From an uncultured Anaerolineaceae bacterium (lineage in GTDB: Bacteria > Chloroflexota > Anaerolineae > Anaerolineales > Anaerolineaceae), in NCBI GenBank assembly GCA_937894825.1, contig CALCQT010000346.1, positions 1-8,662 on the forward strand: a DNA stretch of 8,662 nt. The letters run 5' to 3'. Shown here one piece after another: positions 1 through 5,946 of this stretch. The notes beneath the pieces were generated by a model. The model was not told the DNA's origin, did not search any database, and worked only from the letters and a program-made list of their open reading frames with translations. The stretch's first letter is position 1. Each line of letters begins with the position of its first letter. A program made the translations under genes and the position numbers.

Positions 1-1
1 C

Positions 2-229
2 ATGACAGATACGGCTGAAAAAGCCGAAATCCCATACCAGATGGAAGTGCTGCGATTCGCGGGCACCGATGCCGCCGCAATCCAGCTCACCCGCTCCGGC
101 GTACCCGCCGGCTGCGTCTCGATCGCCTGCCGGTATGTCCATTCGCCATCTGAAATGGTTGATTGGAATGACACGCTAAATTCCATCCGTCTGTTGACCG
201 CGCTGCTGGAACAACCATTTTCTCTCTAA
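2..229 (+). CDS. M42 family metallo-aminopeptidase, C-terminal end (5' part outside window)
   Basis: This is the last 75 codons of a gene that begins before the window. The ATG at base 2 is an internal codon and not the start, because the family is normally about 340-370 residues long. The visible part matches the C-terminus of M42 peptidases (FrvX/glutamyl aminopeptidase/TET type): a GTDA segment at residues 21-24, followed by the hallmark CRYVHSPSEM at 43-52. The His of that segment (residue 47) corresponds to a ligand of the di-metal centre in TET-type enzymes. The family consists of cytoplasmic, usually dodecameric, cocatalytic metal aminopeptidases that trim short peptides. The gene ends with TAA and is followed by a strong hairpin at 301-344, so it is probably a separate transcription unit from the next operon. 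The family call is firm. The substrate preference cannot be read from this fragment. Confidence 0.88.
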   Translation: MTDTAEKAEIPYQMEVLRFAGTDAAAIQLTRSGVPAGCVSIACRYVHSPSEMVDWNDTLNSIRLLTALLEQPFSL

Positions 230-300
230 AAAAACTGCCATGCCGTTAATAGGTAGACAGACAGAGGATTAAAAAAATCTGATCAATTCCGGAAGCAGTA

Positions 301-344
301 AAGGTTCTATTTTTCTCTCGTACGTCGGAGAAAAATAGAACCTT
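301..344 (+). terminator. Perfect 17-bp hairpin, probable terminator after the M42 gene
   Basis: The arms AAGGTTCTATTTTTCTC (301-317) and GAGAAAAATAGAACCTT (328-344) are exactly complementary around a 10-nt loop. T-rich sequence (AATTTTCCTCTTTTT) follows on the + strand. The stem is long and AT-rich rather than the usual short GC-rich type, but position and the downstream T tract fit an intrinsic terminator for the upstream gene. The rest of the gap 230-523 holds a TATAAT box at 392-397 and otherwise nothing I can name. Confidence 0.65.
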
Positions 345-391
345 AATTTTCCTCTTTTTGCTGATTCATCCTTTTTGTCCTCCAAATCAAA

Positions 392-406
392 TATAATAGG
401 TTCTAT
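392..406 (+). promoter_or_regulatory. Candidate -10 box plus repeat of the hairpin arm
   Basis: A perfect TATAAT lies at 392-397, upstream of the solute-binding lipoprotein gene. No convincing -35 box is seen at 16-18 bp spacing (the best is TCCTTT at 369-374), so the promoter call is weak. Bases 398-406 (AGGTTCTAT) repeat 9 nt of the left arm of the hairpin at 301-344. That places a third copy of this sequence at or near the expected transcription start. The resulting leader would be about 120 nt. Confidence 0.35.
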
Positions 407-523
407 GGTCGGCAGTTTTTTCATGAAACGGGAGCAATCCCCGCAGCGCAGAACCTTCCCGGGGCTTTCAAATCTTTGGCCGGGAATAAAGGGAATCTTG
501 CCGGTCGGAATTGAGGAGAATCA

Positions 524-1912
524 ATGCGTACAATAAGAATGCACAAACAGGCCCGAATGATTTTGGGCATCCTGGTGGTGACCGGCCTGTTTTCTGGTTG
601 TACATTTATCAATGAGAATTTAGGCCCATTGGGCAGCATTTCCAACACGGATCCCGTGATCACAGCAACGTCAACAACGGTAAATATCGCTATGCCGTCA
701 ACAATCACTGTCGCCGTAACTTCGGAAAGCAGACCTGCCGGGAATGACACAACTGAAGTTGACGGCATAGAACCGACGGCTTCTCCGGAGTCAGGAATGA
801 TCAATCTTTCGGTTTGGATCCCTCCGCAATTTGACCCCGCGCAGGGAACGGACGAAGCCAAGATTTTTTCGGAATTGATCAACGAATTTCTGTCCGAAAA
901 TCCACAAGTAAGTCTGTCTCTGCGAATCAAAGCGACCGCCGGCACAAGCAGTGCCATCAATACACTTTCAGCCGCAAAAAACGCCGCGCCAGATGTGATC
1001 CCATCCTTGGTTTTTCTTGACCGTGCGGATTTGTTGTCCGCTTCCCAAAAAGGTTTGATCTATCCTATTCGTACTACGATCTTCTCCGATTCGAGCACAT
1101 GGTACAACTTCTCCAAACAGGCTTCCGTGATTGACAATCTGATTTATGGAATTCCGATTGCAGGAGATACGCTTGTGTTGGTTTTTCGCCCCAGCAAGAC
1201 GGGTGCGGAAATGACGACCTGGGATGAAATTCTGTCCCGCGGACTGCCGATTGCCTTTTCTCCATCCAGTTCCGACGCCTTATTTCCGACATTCATTTAC
1301 GCCGCCATGGGCGGGAAACTTGTTGATGATCAGGGACAAGCCTGGCTCGATCAGTCCATCCTGACCCAGGCGCTGCATTTTTTCCTGGCCGGCGGTCAAA
1401 ACGGAGCCTTCCCCCCATCGTTATCGCAGATTGTCGACAACAGTCAAAACTGGCAGATGTTTCTGGAAGGCAGCGTCAGTATCCTTGTTTCGAAATTCTC
1501 AACGTACCGGCATAATCAGGGGACGGACGTTGACGCCATCGCCCTTCCATTCTTCCCGGACCACAACGCTTATCCGTTGATGACGACCTGGAATATCGCG
1601 CTGACCACCGACGATCCCGCCAAACAGGAATATGCGATTAAACTGGCCGAAAAACTGGCAGATCCTATTTTTAACGACCGTTGGACTGCGGCAGCCGGTT
1701 ATTTTCCGGTACGCAAATCCGAACATGCCGCCTGGCAAAATGACGCTGAGTACGAAACGATCCTCGCCATTAACCCTGTGGCAACTTTGGTTCCCAACCC
1801 TCAGATTCTCAATAAAATTACGCCTATTCTGAATAGCGCCGTTTCAAAAGTGATCAATACCGCAGCCTCTCCCGAACAGGCGGCACAGGAAGCAATCGAA
1901 GAATTGGATTAA
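524..1912 (+). CDS. Lipoprotein, extracellular solute-binding protein family 1 (orphan)
   Basis: The protein has 462 residues. The start is supported by a GAGGAG ribosome-binding site at 513-518. A basic N-terminus, a hydrophobic stretch (about 12-24) and the lipobox-like LFSGC ending at Cys26 indicate a lipoprotein anchored on the outer face of the membrane. A Ser/Thr-rich linker of about 65 residues follows. The periplasmic-binding-protein fold then starts around residue 93 (INLSVW) and runs to the end, with family 1 features such as PDVIPSLVFLDRADL and the late YFPVRKSE segment typical of sugar-binding SBPs. Such proteins normally hand ligands to an ABC permease, but no permease or ATPase gene is adjacent. 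The following genes, 4 bp and then -11 bp apart, encode membrane proteins of other kinds. The ligand is unknown. It could serve a distant transporter or have become a surface receptor or scaffold. Confidence 0.82.
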   Translation: MRTIRMHKQARMILGILVVTGLFSGCTFINENLGPLGSISNTDPVITATSTTVNIAMPSTITVAVTSESRPAGNDTTEVDGIEPTASPESGMINLSVWIPPQFDPAQGTDEAKIFSELINEFLSENPQVSLSLRIKATAGTSSAINTLSAAKNAAPDVIPSLVFLDRADLLSASQKGLIYPIRTTIFSDSSTWYNFSKQASVIDNLIYGIPIAGDTLVLVFRPSKTGAEMTTWDEILSRGLPIAFSPSSSDALFPTFIYAAMGGKLVDDQGQAWLDQSILTQALHFFLAGGQNGAFPPSLSQIVDNSQNWQMFLEGSVSILVSKFSTYRHNQGTDVDAIALPFFPDHNAYPLMTTWNIALTTDDPAKQEYAIKLAEKLADPIFNDRWTAAAGYFPVRKSEHAAWQNDAEYETILAINPVATLVPNPQILNKITPILNSAVSKVINTAASPEQAAQEAIEELD

Positions 1913-1916
1913 GCGA

Positions 1917-2258
1917 ATGGGAAAAAACAAAGCCTCCAAAAAACGAAAAAATAGCATTAATTGGATTCCTTTTTTTTGTCTGATCACAATTGGGTTGTTC
2001 GCCTTGATTCTATGGGATCCCATCCATTTCTCTTTATCCGGCAACCAGCAAAGCCCATCTGAATCCATAAACGGGACAATGCTGCCACGACCCACATTGA
2101 CCCCGCTGCCTGACCATTATCCGGATCTCCCACGAGAGTTCTTTGAAAATGAAAATGAAACGATCGGCGTGATCTCGGGCGGTACCATTTTGGTTTTGAT
2201 CATCCTGATCGGAACTTTGGTTTCCCTTCGTAGCGAGCGAAAGCGAAATGAGAAATAG
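1917..2258 (+). CDS. Small two-pass membrane protein, hypothetical
   Basis: I do not recognise this 113-residue protein. It has a strongly basic N-terminus (KNKASKKRKN), a first hydrophobic segment at about 15-33, a polar Pro/Ser-rich middle region with short PTLTPLP-like runs and an acidic end (FENENE), a second hydrophobic segment at about 83-105, and a basic C-terminus (RSERKRNEK). By the positive-inside rule both termini are cytoplasmic and the loop of about 50 residues is outside. It starts 4 bp after the solute-binding gene and its last 11 bp overlap the next gene, so it is almost certainly translated as the middle gene of one operon. Its ribosome-binding site is weak, which fits translational coupling. 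The conserved placement suggests an assembly or anchoring partner for its neighbours, but this is inference. Confidence 0.7.
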   Translation: MGKNKASKKRKNSINWIPFFCLITIGLFALILWDPIHFSLSGNQQSPSESINGTMLPRPTLTPLPDHYPDLPREFFENENETIGVISGGTILVLIILIGTLVSLRSERKRNEK

Positions 2259-3612
2259 CCGACGGCCTTTCTTTTATAAGGAGAAAAAAAAGATCTGGCC
2301 GAAAGTTCTGATATTCATCGTCATTCTGGCCGTTTTTGTTTTTTGGGGAAGCCGCGTTCCGCAAGTCCGCCAGACAGTCGGCAGTTATGCCATCGACACC
2401 GGTATGTATATGAAAAGCTTGATCAGGCCCGTTCACACGCCCGATCCACAGCAGTTTCGGCTGCCCGCGGCCTATCCGACGCTCGAACTTCCATCCGAGG
2501 AGGTTGTCTTTGCGGAAAACCTGGCGGAAATCGCCGAAGCGAATCTGTCCACAGACCCGGATATAATTCCGACAGCCACGCCGGGGGTAGCCTGGATCAT
2601 AGAAGAGCCAAGCGCAACATTTGAGCCAGGAGCCGGGGAAATTGAAGAGTCCGCGCCCGCCGTGATGATTCTGGAGCCGGTTTTCGAACGCCGGGATTAC
2701 CAGAATGACGGTCCGGCAGCGCTAAGCGCCCTGCTGCGTCACTTGGGGGAACATGAAAGTCAATATCTGATTTCCGCAGCCGTCAAACCAAACTATTTTG
2801 ACCCGAACGTCTCACTTCAGGAAATGGCTGATTATGTCAGTACAACGTATCCTGAGTTCAATTCCCTGGCTCGGATCAACGGAAATGAGACCTTACTGGT
2901 CAATTTATTGCAGGCAGATCTGCAGGTCGTCATTCGAGTCTCAATCGAGCGGGATTTTGCCGCCTGGAAAGGTGATGATTTATGGGACGGCAGATATCTG
3001 TTGCTTACCGGATTTGACGCCGCGAAAAAAGTTTTCTTTTATATTGATCCGGTAAAAGGGAATGGGCAATCCATTCCTTTTGATGATTTGATGGCGTCAT
3101 GGTATGCTTTTTTGAGAGAATATCTGATACTTTTCTCCGACGAGCAAGAATCGGACGTTCAGCGGATTCTGAATGAGGATTACCCGGAAGCGGCTAATCT
3201 GAACAATGCGCTGATAAAATTCCAGCGAGATGCTGAAATGGCGCCGGAGAACATCTTTACCCTGCTGAACACCGCAACGGTCCTGGTGGAAAAAGAACGG
3301 TATGAGGAAGCCTGGAACTTATTCCAGGCGGCACGAAATGTTGGGCTGCCGCAACGCTATTTGTTGTATAATCCGGCGCTTTACACAGCGGCATTTCATT
3401 CCGGAAACGCGGACATCCTGACCGCCTATGCGGATTTTTCCCTCACGATCAACCCGTATTCAGAAGAATCACATCTCTGGAAGGGTTGGGGACATCTGCT
3501 GCGCGCAGAGCCAGAGACGGCTATCCAATCATTCCGGAAGGCGTTGGCGATCCGCCCCAATTACCAGGAAGCGCAATATGCACTCAGATTTTTACAGTCC
3601 GGGCTTAATTAG
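2248..3612 (+). CDS. Membrane-anchored C39-like domain with TPR repeats; probable inactive peptidase
   Basis: The protein has 454 residues. A basic N-terminus and one transmembrane segment (about 17-34) place the remainder outside the cytoplasm. A Pro/Thr/Glu-rich linker (about 75-142) leads into a C39-like papain-fold domain (about 143-300). The rest (about 318-452) consists of TPR-like helical repeats, clearest in the last repeat (AIQSFRKALAIRPNYQEAQY). C39-type peptidases use Cys in an NNCGPA motif, a His about 95 residues later and an Asp. Here the motif reads YQNDGPAALS, with Asp154 at the Cys position. The GHY motif reads GRYLLLTGFD, with Arg249 at the His position. Only Asp267 (YIDP) is kept. 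Peptidase activity is therefore unlikely, and a binding or scaffold role is more probable. The gene overlaps the preceding one by 11 bp. The fold and residue assignments are alignments by eye. Confidence 0.75.
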   Translation: MRNSRRPFFYKEKKKIWPKVLIFIVILAVFVFWGSRVPQVRQTVGSYAIDTGMYMKSLIRPVHTPDPQQFRLPAAYPTLELPSEEVVFAENLAEIAEANLSTDPDIIPTATPGVAWIIEEPSATFEPGAGEIEESAPAVMILEPVFERRDYQNDGPAALSALLRHLGEHESQYLISAAVKPNYFDPNVSLQEMADYVSTTYPEFNSLARINGNETLLVNLLQADLQVVIRVSIERDFAAWKGDDLWDGRYLLLTGFDAAKKVFFYIDPVKGNGQSIPFDDLMASWYAFLREYLILFSDEQESDVQRILNEDYPEAANLNNALIKFQRDAEMAPENIFTLLNTATVLVEKERYEEAWNLFQAARNVGLPQRYLLYNPALYTAAFHSGNADILTAYADFSLTINPYSEESHLWKGWGHLLRAEPETAIQSFRKALAIRPNYQEAQYALRFLQSGLN

Positions 3613-3620
3613 TATGAATG

Positions 3621-3648
3621 TCATAAGTAAAAATATGTAAACTTATGA
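3621..3648 (+). repeat. 8-bp inverted repeat upstream of the metallopeptidase gene
   Basis: TCATAAGT (3621-3628) and ACTTATGA (3641-3648) are perfect inverted copies separated by 12 AT-rich bases. The site lies between the C39-like gene and the metallopeptidase gene. A second palindrome, AACCGGTT, follows at 3653-3660. No T tract follows, so it looks more like a protein-binding operator or promoter-proximal site than a terminator. Its role is unproven. Confidence 0.35.
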
Positions 3649-3728
3649 AAAGAACCGGTTGTTTCTTTTGGAGACGGTAATTGTTTTTGCCAACGCCAAT
3701 CTCAACGAAATAGGAGAGGAACCCTGCC

Positions 3729-5123
3729 ATGGATCAAAATGACAAAAAAATCACACTTATCATCATCATCGTAGCTGCGGTCATGCTGATCGCCTGCTGT
3801 CTGATTTCCGTCTTTGCCGCCGGTCTGTTTTATCTGACGCGAAGCGACAGCAGTACCACAACAGAAATCACCCAATGGGAGAGCCCGGTTGAATTGAATG
3901 AATCCGGCACGAACCCGGAGACTGAAGAACCTGCCGTTGAGGACCAACTGGTTGAAGGCGCCTTGCTGACGCCCCGACAACAAAAAATTGTCGCTGCCGC
4001 CGAAAAAATTCGCGGTCTTTCCGCGAAAAGCGCTTTTTCGCCGGTTTATAAAGGGAAAGACGAACTCCGTCAATATTTGATTGATCAACTCTATGAAGAC
4101 ACAAGCGCGCAGGATTTTCTGGACGACCACGATCTGCTGGTGACTTTGGGCTTCATTCCAGAGGGGTTTGACCTGGAACAGTTTTATCTGGATTTTTACT
4201 CAGAACAGATCGCAGGCTTTTACGATACCGAAAGTAAAGAGATGTATCTGATCGAAGAGAACAGCGGCAGCCAGAACAATCAGACACTGGCGCATGAGTA
4301 CGTCCATTTTCTCCAGTTTGATCACTTTGACTTTGCCGGTGATTTGGGATACTCAGATGAAGCTTGTGAGTTCAACGATGAGCAATGTCTCGCACTGCAG
4401 TCCGTGATTGAGGGAGATGCCACATTGACCCAGGCTCTGATCTCCGGTGAATTGAATCTGCGGGAAGAGCCTGTTGATGGGGAAACCCAGGCAAGTTTTG
4501 ATTCAGCGCCGAAATACTTCCAGGAATCAATTCTGTTCCCTTACACCTACGGGTTTGATTTTGTCTACGGACGTTATCTGGAAGGAGGTTTTGACGCAGT
4601 CAATGAGCTCTATGTCATCCCGCCGGTCAGCACGGAACAGATTATGCATCCCGAGCGTTACCCGGATGACCAGCCGGTTCCGATTCTGATCGAACCTTTC
4701 CAGAATCTGATCAGCGAAAGCTGTGACGCGGTTTATGACAATACGCTGAACGAGGCCGATCTGCTTTGGCTGCTCAACAGCGCTCATGACCCGGCCTGGC
4801 GGATAGCGGATAAAAAGGCCCAGGCAGCTGCGGAAGGCTGGGGAGGTGGTCATTTTCAGTTCAGCCGCTGTGATGAGAAGCCATTTTTCTTCAGCAAAAC
4901 CATCTGGGATTCCGAACAGGACGCCGATGAATTTCAGGCAGCACTCACAGATTACAACAACTTGCGCTGGGAGAAAAAGGTCAGCGATACTTTCTGGACG
5001 GGCAAATCCAATGAGCGGATCGAAATCATTCGTCAGAATGACATCGTATACTTCATAGTCAGCCCTGATTCATTTGACACTGCCACGCTGCTGGATCTGG
5101 TCCAGGGCGGTCAGGCCATGTAA
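3729..5123 (+). CDS. Membrane-anchored HEXXH metallopeptidase (gluzincin-like)
   Basis: The protein has 464 residues. Its start is well supported by AGGAGAGGA (3712-3720) 8 bp upstream. A single hydrophobic segment (about 9-36) anchors it with the body outside. An acidic, Thr/Glu-rich linker runs to about residue 78. The catalytic region has HEYVH at 189-193, inside LAHEYVHFLQFDHF, giving two zinc ligands (His189, His193) and the catalytic Glu190. The third ligand is probably Glu228 in SVIEGDATL, 35 residues after the second His, as in gluzincins. The layout (HE.VH.LQ..HF, then a helix with EGDA) recalls bacterial and archaeal surface proteins of the Hvo_1808 type, but I cannot assign a MEROPS family. 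Substrates are unknown. It has its own 116-bp upstream gap, so it is probably a separate unit from the preceding operon, though the surface theme is shared. Confidence 0.78.
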   Translation: MDQNDKKITLIIIIVAAVMLIACCLISVFAAGLFYLTRSDSSTTTEITQWESPVELNESGTNPETEEPAVEDQLVEGALLTPRQQKIVAAAEKIRGLSAKSAFSPVYKGKDELRQYLIDQLYEDTSAQDFLDDHDLLVTLGFIPEGFDLEQFYLDFYSEQIAGFYDTESKEMYLIEENSGSQNNQTLAHEYVHFLQFDHFDFAGDLGYSDEACEFNDEQCLALQSVIEGDATLTQALISGELNLREEPVDGETQASFDSAPKYFQESILFPYTYGFDFVYGRYLEGGFDAVNELYVIPPVSTEQIMHPERYPDDQPVPILIEPFQNLISESCDAVYDNTLNEADLLWLLNSAHDPAWRIADKKAQAAAEGWGGGHFQFSRCDEKPFFFSKTIWDSEQDADEFQAALTDYNNLRWEKKVSDTFWTGKSNERIEIIRQNDIVYFIVSPDSFDTATLLDLVQGGQAM

Positions 5124-5181
5124 GGTGGCAGCAATCAATATTTTGATCGTTGCTGTTCATAAAAATTCGCAAATCAGACCT

Positions 5182-5224
5182 TCGTTGTTTTGTTTTGGCT
5201 GAAAATACCAAAACAAAACAACGA
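5182..5224 (+). terminator. Perfect 17-bp hairpin after the metallopeptidase gene
   Basis: TCGTTGTTTTGTTTTGG (5182-5198) and CCAAAACAAAACAACGA (5208-5224) are exactly complementary around a 9-nt loop. The hairpin lies 58 bp after the metallopeptidase stop codon and is followed by CCTTTATTTCC. Stem length and style match the hairpin at 301-344: U-rich 5' arm, A-rich 3' arm, only a modest T tract. The most economical reading is an intrinsic terminator. It also lies inside the longest open frame of the next gene, which argues that translation of that gene starts after it. Confidence 0.65.
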
Positions 5225-5236
5225 CCTTTATTTCCA

Positions 5237-5941
5237 GTGAGGAAAGAAATTTTCATTAAACGCAATCCCGATTTCCCAATTGATAAGGGCTTTTTTCAGG
5301 TCATCGCCTTCGACGTTGACGGAACGCTCGCGGAAACGGATGAATACTATATTGACGCGGTTTTCCGGGTGATTCGGCCCGTTCTGTTCTGGCTATCCGA
5401 GCGGTCCGTAAAAAAAGTGATCCGAAAATGTGTGATGACTGCTGAAACCCTGACAAGCTTATTGTATTTTTTTGCCGACCGCCTCCAAATCGATTTCCTT
5501 TTCAGCAAGCTTCACAATCGGATGGCCGGAAAGGGGTCTGAATACCGCTATGCGTTGATGGAGAATGCCGTTCCCGTTTTACTCAGGTTATCAGAAAAAT
5601 ACCGCCTGGCAGTCGTAACGGCCGGCGGTGAGAAAAGTACCGACGCCTTTTTGAAACGGATCGGAATCGCGGATTTGTTTGAGGTTGTGGTGACTTCACA
5701 AACCTGCCGTTACACCAAACCCAGTGGGATGCCACTGAGGTACGTTGCACAACAAATGAATGTCCCGGCGGATCGCTGCCTGATGGTGGGCGATACCATC
5801 TTCGACCTGGGTACCGCAAAACACGCACACGCTTCGTTCATAGCGGTCCGCAGCGGATTGGACAGCGAGTGGCTGCTGCGGCTGTTTGGGGCGAAAATCA
5901 TCCTGGATTCTGTCGCAGACCTGCCTGACATTCTGCTTTGA
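5237..5941 (+). CDS. HAD superfamily hydrolase, PGP/beta-phosphoglucomutase-like phosphatase (start uncertain)
   Basis: All four HAD motifs are present. Counting from the GTG at 5237, they are DVDGT at 26-30 (nucleophile Asp26, acid/base Asp28), the motif II Thr in VVTAGG, the motif III Lys in TKPSG, and motif IV GDTIFD. A helical C1-type cap of about 100 residues lies between motifs I and II, as in subfamily IA phosphatases acting on small phosphorylated metabolites such as phosphoglycolate. The substrate cannot be told. The open frame extends back to a TTG at 5150, but that would translate through the perfect hairpin at 5182-5224. No ATG precedes motif I. GTG at 5237 is the first standard start after the hairpin but lacks an upstream Shine-Dalgarno sequence. 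GAGGA (5239-5243) would instead suit an ATT at 5249 or 5255. The gene ends 5 bp from the convergent rarA stop. Confidence 0.78.
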   Translation: MRKEIFIKRNPDFPIDKGFFQVIAFDVDGTLAETDEYYIDAVFRVIRPVLFWLSERSVKKVIRKCVMTAETLTSLLYFFADRLQIDFLFSKLHNRMAGKGSEYRYALMENAVPVLLRLSEKYRLAVVTAGGEKSTDAFLKRIGIADLFEVVVTSQTCRYTKPSGMPLRYVAQQMNVPADRCLMVGDTIFDLGTAKHAHASFIAVRSGLDSEWLLRLFGAKIILDSVADLPDILL

Positions 5942-5946
5942 GACAT

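Noticed and set aside
421..960. A 179-codon open frame on the minus strand over the lipoprotein start
   Set aside because: It overlaps the supported solute-binding lipoprotein gene, has no recognisable domain, and its reading is the complement of a good signal peptide and linker.
524..1912. Part of a standard ABC sugar transporter operon
   Set aside because: No permease with several transmembrane segments and no ATPase with Walker motifs occurs on either side.
3702..4130. A 142-codon minus-strand open frame over the metallopeptidase N-terminus
   Set aside because: It is the complement of the membrane anchor and linker of a gene with a strong ribosome-binding site, and shows no coding features of its own.
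5150..5236. N-terminal extension of the HAD protein from TTG 5150
   Set aside because: It is encoded by a perfect inverted repeat, is low in complexity, and precedes the normal HAD N-terminus. It is better explained as a terminator between genes.
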